Under the pieces are notes generated by a model. That model was not told where the DNA came from. It did no database searches and saw only the letters and a list, made by a program, of their open reading frames with translations. DNA of 64,000 nucleotides from NCBI GenBank assembly GCA_022496805.1, contig CM040088.1:20987001-21051000 (forward strand), in the 5' to 3' direction. Positions 33,498-42,988 of this stretch are shown here, one piece after another. The first letter of the stretch is position 1, and every line of letters starts with the position of its first letter. The DNA comes from Pohlia nutans (lineage: Eukaryota > Streptophyta > Bryopsida > Bryales > Mniaceae). The position numbers and the translations under genes are program-made.

Positions 33498-34353
33498 AGA
33501 GTTACCACCCTTTTGTAATGGGACCACAATCTAGTTACAATTAGAAACTAAGTTGACATGACAATGACACAGTAGTCCCAAAATTCATGGAATACAAATG
33601 ACATTCTTTCATTACTTATAACAGTGAATCTAAGTGAAGATTCTCTTTTGATCCAATTTTCAAAAGGGTGCTCCATTGCATTGCTCTATTATGCTACATT
33701 GTAGAGTGGGAGGATGAAAATCAAGAGAATCGAAAGCCTCAAAGAATTTCAAATTTCCCCTTAAATGTCAAAGCAAGCTCCCTGGGTTTTGAGTGAATAT
33801 TGAAGAAAAAAGTGGATTTTATCAACCAAAATTGAAATGGATTTGTGCTTTGGAATACGCATGTTTTAGTAAATTATACATCCCAAAGAAATTGGAAAGA
33901 GAATCGGTGGGAAGGGAGGGGAGGGAGTCGGACAGCTTGAGATCTTAATGCATACTAGAGCTGGCAGTGCATGCTAGCGCTATTCAATAATGATTTTCTT
34001 TTGTTTAAAGTTTTTTTTAAAATTAAAATTAAATTTTTTTTCGTTTTTTTTAAAAAAAAATTCAGAATTGCACAGCTCACTCCAAAGTCAGAATCTCATT
34101 GATTTTTAAATTTTTTTTTTTAAATTTGTTTTTAGAGTGACATTGTTCACTCCATTCACTGTTCAAATAGAATTTGAGGAATTATCATTGGTTCTCTACA
34201 TTACTCAAGGGGTGACTGTCATGGGCAACTCTCTTAAAAAATTATTCCTTTGGGCTGCCCATCCAGGACCCTCTTGATGTTTAAAGGTTAGAGAAGTTTG
34301 GGTTCTTAAGGATTCAGAAGCTCTAGACAAGAGAGCTTTCACAAATTTATGTC
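33498..34353. other. Intergenic, no gene seen
   Basis: AT-rich sequence with long T and A runs near 34000-34130. Nothing else supported. Confidence 0.45.
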
Positions 34354-34693
34354 ACATTAGGAGAGATATGGGGCCTCAAGAAGGCCCCCACTTTAGATCA
34401 GCTGAATTTAGTTGGCCGGGATTAAAGAATTATTTATTTATTTTTACAAATAAAATAAAATAAAATAAAATAAAAATCGCAGTTTGTCGTGGACAATCGT
34501 TTGCCACGTCAGACTGCGATTTTATTTATTTATTTATTTTTCAAAAGAAATTTGATTTTTTAAATTACATATATATATATATATATTTATTTATTTTTAT
34601 TTTTATTTTTTGATTAGTTGTTGTTGGGTTACTGCTGATCAGCAGTTTGACAAAGGGAAGGGGCCTTCTTGAGGCCCTATATCTCTCCAAATG
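34354..34693. mobile_element. MITE, copy 1 of a family (partner at 53586-53845)
   Basis: The ends are CATTAGGAGAGATATGGGG and, inverted, CATTTGGAGAGATATAGGG. A GGCCTTCTTGAGGCC-type core repeats at both ends and the centre is a hairpin around 'gcagt...actgc'. The copy at 53586-53845 has the same parts in inverse orientation. It contains (AAAAT)n and (TA)n tracts. Confidence 0.8.
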
Positions 34694-35062
34694 ACTATAC
34701 CAAAATCTACAAACTGGACATACGTTCAGAATATGAATGGTTGACATGGCTGACTTAAAATTGGGAAAAATGGATCTTGGGTATAAATTGTTGCCTCTTC
34801 CCTCTCAAAATTAGTATGCATAAGTAGATAGATAGAAACACCGATCCTATAAAAGGGCCGGCGTGAATAGAGTGTCCGTTCGTAATGTCAATGACCCGAT
34901 GCCCACCGGGCAAAGGGACACTAGAACAATACTACTCTCCCCTTTCGAGGATGGACACTATAGTAACCAAAACAAAGTAACAGTAACAGTAACAAAAATA
35001 GCAAATTAATTATGGTTGGGTGTGAGGTAGTATAAAGGTATGTTTTGGGTTAATTATTATCG

Positions 35063-35300
35063 CCAAGTCATGAGTTCTCTGGTTGGTTGGTGAAGGGCGT
35101 TGTATCACATTTATGTGGTCCGGGTTCGAAACCTATTGGGCTCGTTTGAGCAGTGGTGCGATACACATGGCTTGGTGCTGCTAGTGGGTTGTCATGGCAG
35201 GAAAGTTTGTACCAACCAACCGGCCCTACCTATCCCTGAGACAAGCTGGGCTAGTTGTTTGTAAAGAATGGCTAGCAGTGGTTTTCACCACTACCCCCCT
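35063..35300 (+). repeat. tRNA-like promoter sequence, possible SINE
   Basis: Box-A-like TGGTTGGTTGG at 35080-35090 and a perfect box B GGTTCGAAACC at 35123-35133 are spaced as in Pol III type 2 promoters. It lies in the 3' region of the retroelement, on the opposite strand. No cloverleaf that I can defend, so it is probably a SINE head or part of the 3' UTR. Confidence 0.4.
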
Positions 35301-35304
35301 TCTT

Positions 35305-36435
35305 TTAATGTACTACGTCTGTTGGTATTGTTTGATTATTCTCTATACGTCTTTTATGTAAAACAATAGATCCGGCATACTGTATGGCAATGGTATTTAT
35401 TGCTTTGAATGTGTGTTTTGTGGAAGTTTCGCAAATGTTGAATTTTGTTTCTAGTTGTTTCATTGAGGGGACGTGTGTGGTTCCTCTAGCTCCGGCTGTG
35501 ATGACTATGATAGGATCTACTTTCCAACCTTGCTGTATGATGTTATTAATTAGAGGTTGGTATTTTAAAAAAATTCTGCCGATTGTTTCTGGTGAGAATC
35601 TGTCGTTTGTGTATGTGAATTCTATGAATTGTATGGTTAGGTTATCATCGGGGTTTAGAGGAGGTGGGCTTTGGTATGGGAGGCCATTAATGCATAATAT
35701 ATCTGGTTTGAATCTGGCATTACATTGACATCTTTGTTGATTACAAGTGCATGGTAATAACCATGGAGGAACTCTGTTTTCTTGTGGGTTATTGTTGAAT
35801 GTGCCCGCATTCATGAGAGTGTAGCATCTTGATTTATTTGAGGATAGTATTAATTTTCTTAATTCCCATACCGCTTTATTGTGTCTTTTGGTTCTTAGTG
35901 CGTGTATATGGTGTTGTTTGCATAGTAAAAGTACATGTAGCCATGTATCTGCATCTTGTGAATTACAGATGGGACATGTTTTTGAGGGGAATCTTTGTAT
36001 GCCGAAAATTAGTTGCTTTCTGGCATTACCCATGTATTGACCGGTTCTAAATTTTAGTATGCTTGTTTTTTGTGAGTCTGTTATTTCTGGATTATTCCAA
36101 AAGTCATTGGACATTTCGTTATCTATGATGGAGTTTGTTGTCCATTTGTTAATGTTGGGAAAGTCTTCTGCCAGTATTTCTAGGTTATTTTCTCGATCAT
36201 GTTTCTTTATGTATTCTTCCAAACATCTAACTGGTCCTTTATCTGGTCGTCTGATACGACCGGGCCATGTGTCTTTTTGGAAGTAGTAAGGTGTGGTATG
36301 TGCAAATTCGTGTGGATTTGCTGCGAATTGATAACCTCGTTTCATGGTTCCTTCTTTTGCGAGTTGGTCTGCATGTTCATTTCCGTTAATTTTAGCGTGT
36401 GCTTTAACTTTGTATATTGTGGTTAGTTGTGTTCG
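35305..36435 (-). CDS. Retroelement C-terminus: RNase H end, zinc knuckle, PD-(D/E)XK-like domain
   Basis: This frame continues the RNase H after a one-base shift at the A8 run (36436-36443). Upstream of the first ATG (36345) it encodes VKAHAKINGNEHADQLAKEG, the last RNase H motif. A CCHC-type zinc knuckle follows (CPIC, then H and C; roughly ATG-based residues 121-141), then RHNKAVWEL, a second Cys cluster (CTCNQQRCQC) and KPDI, with FIEFTYTND about 27 residues later. The order CCHC, RHN, PD, E resembles the restriction-like endonuclease end of R2/NeSL-type elements. The protein ends at 35305 without further stops. The zinc knuckle is clear; the nuclease fold is inference. Confidence 0.7.
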   Translation of the reverse strand, partial: RTQLTTIYKVKAHAKINGNEHADQLAKEGTMKRGYQFAANPHEFAHTTPYYFQKDTWPGRIRRPDKGPVRCLEEYIKKHDRENNLEILAEDFPNINKWTTNSIIDNEMSNDFWNNPEITDSQKTSILKFRTGQYMGNARKQLIFGIQRFPSKTCPICNSQDADTWLHVLLLCKQHHIHALRTKRHNKAVWELRKLILSSNKSRCYTLMNAGTFNNNPQENRVPPWLLPCTCNQQRCQCNARFKPDILCINGLPYQSPPPLNPDDNLTIQFIEFTYTNDRFSPETIGRIFLKYQPLINNIIQQGWKVDPIIVITAGARGTTHVPSMKQLETKFNICETSTKHTFKAINTIAIQYAGSIVLHKRRIENNQTIPTDVVH

Positions 36436-37603
36436 TTTTTTTTAGCATTTTTAGCATTTCTTCTAATATGGTTTTATCGGCGTGGTTGTTTTGTTGGGTT
36501 GGGTGTTTTAGTTGTGTGTTTAGAACATGTATACAATTGAGACAATCAATAAAAATATGTGCAGGTTCGTTTACGTATTTAGTGGTGATTAGTGAAAGTG
36601 TTTCGTGTATGGCCATCAGTTCTGCTCTGAAACATGTTTGTAGTCCATGCAGTCTTTTTGATATTTGTACATCTGATTTAGATGAGTTATAGATTCCATA
36701 TCCAGCTTTTTCTTTTTTCCAATGGCCGTCATCAGCTTCTTTAGGTGGTAAAAAGGATCCATCTGTGTAATAACTGTATTGTGGTGGAAATTTTAGTGTA
36801 GTGTTTATTTCAAAATTTGGAAGGGGATTTACCCACATGTTTTGTAGATTGTTATAGGGCGGGTATATGAGTTTGTTCCATTTTGTGCTTTTGTTAACGT
36901 TTGTATTTGGTGGTGTGGGTGGTGCTGTTTGTGTATGATATTGCGAAATTTGAAGATTTTCAATTGTTGTGTTGATGGTGTCTATTTGGTTTATTGTGCC
37001 AATGTTATTATTTTGATGGTGAATACACCATATGTGCATTGCAAGTGGTTCGTTTCGGGTTTTGTTGGGTTCTAGTGGTATTGTTGGTTCGTCATATGTA
37101 ATGGTGTCCGCGGCAAAATGTATAATGGCGTGCGTATCCGGGAAGGGTCCGTTGTACGGTGATAGATTTTGGTACCAGTTGGTGTCTGGGATTGCTAAGA
37201 TGGTGACAGTTTCAGGGTCTTGTTTTGCTGCAAGTCTTGCCCAGTGTATTGCTTGTTGTGCTGTTTCGGCGTCATTTGGGTGCGCATATCCAATGCCTTT
37301 CCATTTGTATTGAAAGGCTGTCCCTAGTGAGCCAAAAATCTTGTCTCTGGCGAATGTTGAGTAGAATTGGGTAGATTTCATGGAACATGTAATTGGTGAG
37401 GAAAAGTATGAGTGTGTTATTTTAAATGTTGTTATTAGTGTGTCTAGAATGTTGGATGGAATGGTATGGTGTGGTGTTTTTATTGTATTCTTTTTGTGGT
37501 TTTTGTGTTCGTATCTTTGGTATAACCACACTACTTCTGTTTCAAATGTTTGTATAGCAGGTATTAGTCTGTGGATGTTGTATTTGTTGTTGTTATATTG
37601 TTG
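36404..37603 (-). CDS. Retroelement RNase H domain, truncated by frameshift
   Basis: RNase H removes the RNA template strand during reverse transcription. The frame directly continues that of the reverse transcriptase after a single TAG (37604-37606), with no other stop. Catalytic motifs are YYTDGSF (Asp), FRAELMAIHETL (Glu) and HIFIDCLNCIHVLN (Asp). The fourth acidic residue lies in the next frame (GNEHAD). An A8 run at 36436-36443 puts the sequence out of frame, and a TAA follows at 36404-36406. The long N-terminal part before the RNase H is unrecognised. No credible ATG is needed if it is a readthrough product. Confidence 0.8.
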   Translation of the reverse strand, partial: QQYNNNKYNIHRLIPAIQTFETEVVWLYQRYEHKNHKKNTIKTPHHTIPSNILDTLITTFKITHSYFSSPITCSMKSTQFYSTFARDKIFGSLGTAFQYKWKGIGYAHPNDAETAQQAIHWARLAAKQDPETVTILAIPDTNWYQNLSPYNGPFPDTHAIIHFAADTITYDEPTIPLEPNKTRNEPLAMHIWCIHHQNNNIGTINQIDTINTTIENLQISQYHTQTAPPTPPNTNVNKSTKWNKLIYPPYNNLQNMWVNPLPNFEINTTLKFPPQYSYYTDGSFLPPKEADDGHWKKEKAGYGIYNSSKSDVQISKRLHGLQTCFRAELMAIHETLSLITTKYVNEPAHIFIDCLNCIHVLNTQLKHPTQQNNHADKTILEEMLKMLKKTNTTNHNIQS

Positions 37604-40600
37604 CTATAACCATTTTATTCTTGTAGTCGGAATGGTGGTGATATATTTACCGGTGTCGTTATATATGTGGGTTTTATCATTTTGTGTTTGAATGGTGCAT
37701 TTGTTTGTGTCTATGTCTCTTTCTGGGTTACATTCAATTGTGGATGTTTTGATGTAGGGGATTATCGTTAAAGGTGGGATGTATCTTGTGTCTCCATTTT
37801 GTTCGGGTGTAAATTGTGTATTTATGATATTTTGATATTGTTTGTTTTTATAATCTGTGTAGTATTTTGTAAGTAGGTTTAGATTATGGTATATTGCTGT
37901 TGGTAGATTTAGTGGAAATAGTTCGCGTTGTTGTAACCATTTATTGTATGTTATGTGGTTTGAGTCTATCCATTGACATAGGTAGGTGTTGTATTTTTTA
38001 GATATTTTATATTTGTCTTTTGTTGTAATTGTTTTGTGGTTTAATACTGTGTGAATGGGGAATCTTGTGGGATTGTTTTTTATGTTTTGTGGTGGGGCTG
38101 GTTGTTGTGGTTGTGGCGGTTGAGGGAGTTGTACGGGGTTTATTGGTGTTTTTGGTGTTATTTTGTGGTTGTATATTTTATATTTTTCTTTTAGTGTACG
38201 GGGTGGTAAGTGTATTTGGCATGTATTTGGGCAATCTTGGAGACATTTTGGTTCACAGAAGAGTTGTTCTGCTAAGTTTAGTGCACTTTTGTCTAGTTTA
38301 GTTGGGTTTTGATAGTATATCTTAAATTCTTCTGGTGACATTAGCTTTGTGCCGTTGGGAAGGATAATCTGTTTTATATTATAAATTTTGTGTGCCATTA
38401 ATTTATATAATAATTTTATGGAGAGTTTTGGGTCTAAGTGTGGCAGTTCGTTTATGACTATAGATCGCCATTCTTTTTCTAGTTCGGTCATGTGGAGTTG
38501 GAAGTTTTCTTCTGTGCTTTTTAGGTGTATACCACCTGCTGTTTTCAGAAGGAATAATGTACGTGTTGTAGGTGATGTAATGCAATCTTGTCGTTTAATT
38601 TGTGGGATGTCTTCGGCACCGCCGGCTTTAGCAAGTATGTATTGTATTAATCCTTTATATATTATTCCTAGTCTTCCTTTGTCGTTAAGTGCATTTCGAA
38701 GTTGTTCACCAATGCATCTAAAGTAAGCATTTTTTAGAGAGAAGGCTTCTAGTCCAAATAAATCATGGGGTAGTTGTATTATTATGTTTGCAGTGCTTTT
38801 AGGTAATCCGCATATTGTTTTTTGGATTGCAATAATTTTCTTATCAAGTTTTTTAATAGTTGGTAGTGAATATGGGACTGCAAAGAAGCTGTAGGCTATG
38901 CCTGCTCTGATTACTGTGTCCACCATACTGATTCTTTGTTTGATAGTGGCAGGGCATGTTGATAGTTGTTTACATTGGTCTATTATTTTAGAAGTGGTGA
39001 TATGTGTTTGGAGTTTCCATTTTAGTGATGGAACTAATTGTATGCCCAAGTAGACATAAGGTTCATTTTGATGAAGTACTGGTAGTGTTTGGTCTCTGTA
39101 ACTAATTTTTTGGTTTGTCATGTGGGTTTTGAATTTGTTCGGTGGCATTTTGGATTTATTTGGGCAACCGGTGATGGCACATTTTGTAACTCCCAAGTCC
39201 ATGCCTGCCCATTCACAGAATTTGTCAATTTTGTTTAATTGTATTTGTAGTGATTTTGTATTATTTGATATAGCTGCTAAATCGTCTGCGTATGCTGCGG
39301 AGCTGATTTTAATTTTTGATGTACCAAATGTATATCCATTTTCTCCTCTCTGTAACCACCTCAAAAGTGGTTCTAGAAAAATTAAAAAGAGATATGGGCT
39401 AAGTGTGTCTCCTTGTATGGTTCCTCTTTGAATCGGTATTGGTTTTGTTTTTCCAAAGTGTTCTCCAGTAAATATAGTGTTTGAGTGGGAGTAGATGTTT
39501 CCGACTAGCATTATTGCATCTGCCGGATATCCAAGGTCTTTCATTATAGTTAGGAGTCTTGCATGATTTAAAGAGCCAAATGCGTTTTTGAAGTCTATAT
39601 ATAGTAGATAAATGTCTTGATTTGTAAATTTTGCATCTTCTAGTACTGCTATGAGTAGTTGTAGCTGTCTTGCTGTACTTCTTTCTGCTTTGAATCCTTC
39701 TTGACTATCGTGTAGGATTTGGTATTTTTCACCGTATGCTGATAATATGTATGTTAGTGTACTAGTGAAGAATTTGTATATTGTGTTTGCAAGTGCTATT
39801 GGTCTGTGATTTGGCAGATGTGCGGGATTTCCTTTTTTATAAAGCAGTATGGTTAGACTTGTTTTCCATGAGGCTGGGATTTGTTTTTGTTTGTAGCAGT
39901 GAGTGAAAAATAAAAAGAGTAGATTGTGGAAACTTTCAGGCATATTTTTTAGTATAGAGTTGGGAATTTTGTCTGGGCCTGGTGTTTTGTTGTTAGATAG
40001 ATGTTTGAGACACATTTCGAATATTTCTTTGTCAAAGTGTTTATGTAGTGAGGTTTGTGGGTTTCCTCTTTTTTCTATTACGAATCCATCTAGGTCGTGC
40101 CATGGGTATCGTCTAACTCCACAAGTACATTGTGATGGGTGTTCGGGTTGATAGTAGCATGTAGGTACTGTAGGTCTATTGCTAATTGATTGTTGTATGT
40201 GGATTTTGTTTGCTATGTCTTCTGGGCTGGTTAGTATGTTGTTGTTTCTGTCCAGTATGCAATCTACTGGTGGTGTCTCTTGATTTTTGAAAACTTTCTT
40301 GTTTATTTTCTTTGGGCTTTTGTCGTATAGTTGTCTGTATTTTAGTATTGCCTTTTTTATACAACTTTGGGTATATTTTGTGGTGATTTTACGAGCTTGT
40401 ATTTTTGTTGTCTTGGCTACTTCTACTAGTGATTGGATCCATTCTTGTTGAACATGTTCTTGGGTTGGGAGTGGTGGGATGGTTACATTTGTATGGGTTT
40501 TTAATTCTTCGATTATTGGGTGCGTTTGCCAATTTTGTGTATTTTTTGTTATGTAAATTGTTTTTCTCATTAGATGGTAGGTAGATAGGTGTTTTTTCCA

Positions 40601-40744
40601 TGCTTTTTGTAGTTTTCTTGGTAAGAAGCCTCCTTGTTGGGAAGTACGGTTTGTTAGTGTGGGGAGTGGTGGTGCACTACAAGTTTCCTGAATTTTATCT
40701 GAATTTTTTTGTATCATGTGATCTAGTTTTGAGCATGATGTTTG
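37604..40744 (-). CDS. Retroelement reverse transcriptase, about 1037 aa from first ATG
   Basis: Reverse transcriptase of a non-LTR retrotransposon. The first ATG is at 40717, but the frame is open from 40744, directly behind the TGA that ends the endonuclease frame. Motifs in order are NNKTPGPDKIPNSIL, NHRPIALAN, LLYIDFKNAFGSLNH, IQRGTIQGDTLSPYLFLIF, the catalytic SAAYADDLAAIS (YADD at 39281-39292) and YLGIQL. A Cys-rich CEPKCLQDCPNTC and a Pro/Gln-rich stretch lie in the C-terminal third. The frame ends with TAG (37604-37606) followed by CAA CAA and continues open into the RNase H. The palm core has no visible damage. Confidence 0.93.
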   Translation of the reverse strand, partial: QTSCSKLDHMIQKNSDKIQETCSAPPLPTLTNRTSQQGGFLPRKLQKAWKKHLSTYHLMRKTIYITKNTQNWQTHPIIEELKTHTNVTIPPLPTQEHVQQEWIQSLVEVAKTTKIQARKITTKYTQSCIKKAILKYRQLYDKSPKKINKKVFKNQETPPVDCILDRNNNILTSPEDIANKIHIQQSISNRPTVPTCYYQPEHPSQCTCGVRRYPWHDLDGFVIEKRGNPQTSLHKHFDKEIFEMCLKHLSNNKTPGPDKIPNSILKNMPESFHNLLFLFFTHCYKQKQIPASWKTSLTILLYKKGNPAHLPNHRPIALANTIYKFFTSTLTYILSAYGEKYQILHDSQEGFKAERSTARQLQLLIAVLEDAKFTNQDIYLLYIDFKNAFGSLNHARLLTIMKDLGYPADAIMLVGNIYSHSNTIFTGEHFGKTKPIPIQRGTIQGDTLSPYLFLIFLEPLLRWLQRGENGYTFGTSKIKISSAAYADDLAAISNNTKSLQIQLNKIDKFCEWAGMDLGVTKCAITGCPNKSKMPPNKFKTHMTNQKISYRDQTLPVLHQNEPYVYLGIQLVPSLKWKLQTHITTSKIIDQCKQLSTCPATIKQRISMVDTVIRAGIAYSFFAVPYSLPTIKKLDKKIIAIQKTICGLPKSTANIIIQLPHDLFGLEAFSLKNAYFRCIGEQLRNALNDKGRLGIIYKGLIQYILAKAGGAEDIPQIKRQDCITSPTTRTLFLLKTAGGIHLKSTEENFQLHMTELEKEWRSIVINELPHLDPKLSIKLLYKLMAHKIYNIKQIILPNGTKLMSPEEFKIYYQNPTKLDKSALNLAEQLFCEPKCLQDCPNTCQIHLPPRTLKEKYKIYNHKITPKTPINPVQLPQPPQPQQPAPPQNIKNNPTRFPIHTVLNHKTITTKDKYKISKKYNTYLCQWIDSNHITYNKWLQQRELFPLNLPTAIYHNLNLLTKYYTDYKNKQYQNIINTQFTPEQNGDTRYIPPLTIIPYIKTSTIECNPERDIDTNKCTIQTQNDKTHIYNDTGKYITTIPTTRIKWL

Positions 40745-42406
40745 TCATTGGTCGTCTGTTAATTGGTCATTTGATAGTATTGTGATGAATTCATTTATTT
40801 GCTGCGCATTTTCTTCAAAATATTCTATTTTGAATTTTTCAATGTTTTCTTGTGGTATGGGGTTTAGTATTCTCGTTGTTTTGTTTGTGATTGGTATGGG
40901 TCTTGCTAGTAAGGTGTTTGTTGGTATGTATAATGTTACTGGGGAGTGGTCAGAGTTGAGGTTGTAGTCATTGTCTGTAGTTGATATGTATAAAGTATTA
41001 TCTGGTGTTTTGATGTAGTATCCATCTATTAAGCTAGTTTGGTTATAGTTTTGTCCCCCTTGTCTTGAGTATGGACAGTTTGTTGGGATGTATTCTAATT
41101 GGAGATTGTTTGTAAATGTTTTCCATTCTATGTCTTCCGTTTGTGGCGGAGTTGTGTCGGTTCCATTTTGTCGTCCGATGAGTGCTATGTCTCTGTTAAA
41201 GTCACCACATAGTATGTGTGTGGCATTTGGATGTGCATTGGTTTGTTGTATTATATTTTGTTGGATGATTGGTATATATTGTATGTCCTCTGCATGTGAC
41301 GGCATATACATGTGAATAATTAGCCATGTTTGTAATGGTTTGTTGTCTATTTTTATTATTTGTAGATAAGGTGATATTTCTCTGGGGGTTGGGATTTTAG
41401 TGACATTGCCGAGGTATGCATATTTTTGATGTATTAGTGTGAGGAGACCTCCTCTTGCGGGTATGTATGGTAGTCTTTGTTGCATGCATCTTGTTAGGGC
41501 CTGTGTGTTGTTAAAAATTAATTTGTATTTTGGAAATAGGTTTTGTATGTATTTGGTAGATTTTGTGGCGGTTATTTTAGTTTCTTGTATTGTGATGATG
41601 GCAAGTTCATCGGGTGTGTTGGTAATTAGTTCATGTAAATTTGGAAGGGCCGTATTTAGTGATGAGGCATTCCATGTTATAAATCTTGTGTTATAATTTG
41701 TTGTTTGTATTTCATGTGGTTGTATTGTGGGTATATTTGGAAGTGGTGGGGGATGATTATATTCATGTATTGGTTCATATATTTTTAAGGTTTCTTCTAA
41801 TAAGTTGATAGGGAGAAATGGGAATTTATCAATCATGTTTTGGAGAGTTATAGAATCATTGTGTTGATGAATAAAATCGTAAATTTCTTTGTGAATGGTA
41901 TTTGGTGGGTTTATTAGGTTTTGGTTTTTTTCTGTGAATTCTGTGTATGGGTGTTTAGTTGAAATGTGTCTTTCAGGTGGGTTTTGCAGTAAGGCCATTT
42001 TTTCTAATAGTAGAGTTGTCCAGTCAGGGTTTGGAATTCGTATTAGGAGTTGGTCACATGTTTCTTTAGATGGACTAATCGTAATGATAATAGCGTATAG
42101 TATTCTAGGTGATGGATGATGTTGATTTTGATAAATATAATTTGATAAATGTGGATAGTTGTTAATGGTTTCTGCATGATTTGGATGTGTTATATTTAGG
42201 ATAGGTGAGAATTGTCTTGCTAAATGTTGGTATTCTGGTTGTAATTTAATCGTACTTGGGATAAAGTATGTTTTGGATCTTCTTTTATGTGTGGGTGGGT
42301 GTGTTTTTAGTAAGTCGGGCATGGGCCCGGGGTTGGTTTCTATGTCCCCGCATAATATTAATATTCGGTGAGAAAAGTTTCTATTTAGAAGAGATTTTTG
42401 GGCCAT
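40745..42406 (-). CDS. Retroelement 2A peptide plus AP endonuclease, 553 aa
   Basis: An APE-type endonuclease nicks target DNA to prime reverse transcription. A canonical 2A ribosome-skipping motif sits at residues 20-28 (GDIETNPGP) after a hydrophobic ILILC. The middle 200 residues are unrecognised. Endonuclease motifs follow: FITWNASSL (about 238), TIQETK, HILCGDFNRD (about 399), LIDGYY and NSDHSPV (about 483). All expected catalytic residues (N, E, D, N, D, H) are present. The upstream frame ends with TAA two codons before this ATG and is in phase. The frame ends with TGA in the context CAA-TGA-CAA and continues in phase into the reverse transcriptase. Confidence 0.92.
   Translation of the reverse strand: MAQKSLLNRNFSHRILILCGDIETNPGPMPDLLKTHPPTHKRRSKTYFIPSTIKLQPEYQHLARQFSPILNITHPNHAETINNYPHLSNYIYQNQHHPSPRILYAIIITISPSKETCDQLLIRIPNPDWTTLLLEKMALLQNPPERHISTKHPYTEFTEKNQNLINPPNTIHKEIYDFIHQHNDSITLQNMIDKFPFLPINLLEETLKIYEPIHEYNHPPPLPNIPTIQPHEIQTTNYNTRFITWNASSLNTALPNLHELITNTPDELAIITIQETKITATKSTKYIQNLFPKYKLIFNNTQALTRCMQQRLPYIPARGGLLTLIHQKYAYLGNVTKIPTPREISPYLQIIKIDNKPLQTWLIIHMYMPSHAEDIQYIPIIQQNIIQQTNAHPNATHILCGDFNRDIALIGRQNGTDTTPPQTEDIEWKTFTNNLQLEYIPTNCPYSRQGGQNYNQTSLIDGYYIKTPDNTLYISTTDNDYNLNSDHSPVTLYIPTNTLLARPIPITNKTTRILNPIPQENIEKFKIEYFEENAQQINEFITILSNDQLTDDQ
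42323..42349 (-). other. 2A ribosome-skipping motif, canonical
   Basis: Encodes GDIETNPGP, matching the D-x-E-x-N-P-G-P consensus, where the Gly-Pro peptide bond is skipped. It follows the start codon of the endonuclease frame by only 19 residues, so skipping would release a very short leader unless translation begins further upstream. Confidence 0.9.
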
Positions 42407-42409
42407 TTT

Positions 42410-42988
42410 TTATTTTTTATTTTTTCTTTGTTTATTTTGGACGAGGCCGGTAGGCCGAGTCCATTGTTGTTGGTGAATGAGGCCGACAGGCCGAGTCCGT
42501 TTATTTTGTTTATTGTTTATTTTATTTTTGTTGGGGTATTTATTTTTGAGGTTTTTGATATTTCTTTTTGTTTTGTGTATTGTGTATTTTGTACGTTGTA
42601 GAATATTGGGCACCGGTCCTGGGTTGGTTTTGATATTTCCACTCAGTAAAAGTAAATGATGTAAGGGAAGTGTTTTATTTTTAAAAAGGTGAGTTTTTAC
42701 TTTGTTTTTTGTGCTATTAATATTGGATTTAGTTTTGTTTATGTTAGAGTTTTTATTTAGTTGGTGATTTGTTTGTTTTGTGTTCGTTTTTGTCCCGGGT
42801 TCGAACTTGAGGTTCCTAGGTATCCCAAGTTCAAACTTGGGGTTTCCAAGTAGCCCAAGTTCGAGCTTGGGGGTCATAAGTAGCCCAAGTTTGAGCTTGG
42901 AGTTTCTAAATTTTCCAAGTTTAAACTTGGGGTCAATGTCTCCTAGGAGTAGTAATAGTAGTATTATGAGAAAAGCATTTGAATGTAT
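42410..42988 (-). CDS. Retroelement 5' module B with a variant 2A
   Basis: An open frame of about 192 codons in phase with the endonuclease, closed by TAA at 42410-42412. The ATG-initiated part starts at 42877. It contains a decayed 2A-like stretch (LLLLLLGDID at 42932-42961), 10-residue repeats of the type PKFELGIPRN, a variant 2A (LLLLSGNIKTNPGP at 42614-42655) and the C-terminal WTRPTGLVQ followed by Lys/Asn residues. The layout copies module A. The two charge changes in the 2A (D to N, E to K) probably weaken or abolish skipping. Function is unknown; the basic composition would suit a nucleic-acid-binding ORF1-type protein. Confidence 0.6.
   Translation of the reverse strand: MHSNAFLIILLLLLLGDIDPKFKLGKFRNSKLKLGLLMTPKLELGLLGNPKFELGIPRNLKFEPGTKTNTKQTNHQLNKNSNINKTKSNINSTKNKVKTHLFKNKTLPLHHLLLLSGNIKTNPGPVPNILQRTKYTIHKTKRNIKNLKNKYPNKNKINNKQNKRTRPVGLIHQQQWTRPTGLVQNKQRKNKK
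42793..42934. repeat. Five tandem 30-bp units with an embedded palindrome
   Basis: The units share a core like CCCAAGTTTGAACTTGGG (each nearly self-complementary) with a 12-14 bp spacer such as 'gtttccaagtag'. The period is 30 bp, so each unit encodes 10 residues in the module B frame. The array begins right after the decayed 2A at 42932-42943. Confidence 0.85.

Noticed and set aside
35063..35140. Functional tRNA gene
   Set aside because: Box A and B are present but I could not form an acceptor stem or anticodon arm; a SINE-like origin is more plausible.
42793..42934. CRISPR-like array
   Set aside because: Repeats are imperfect, spacers are similar to each other and not unique, and the host is a plant; it is a tandem repeat.
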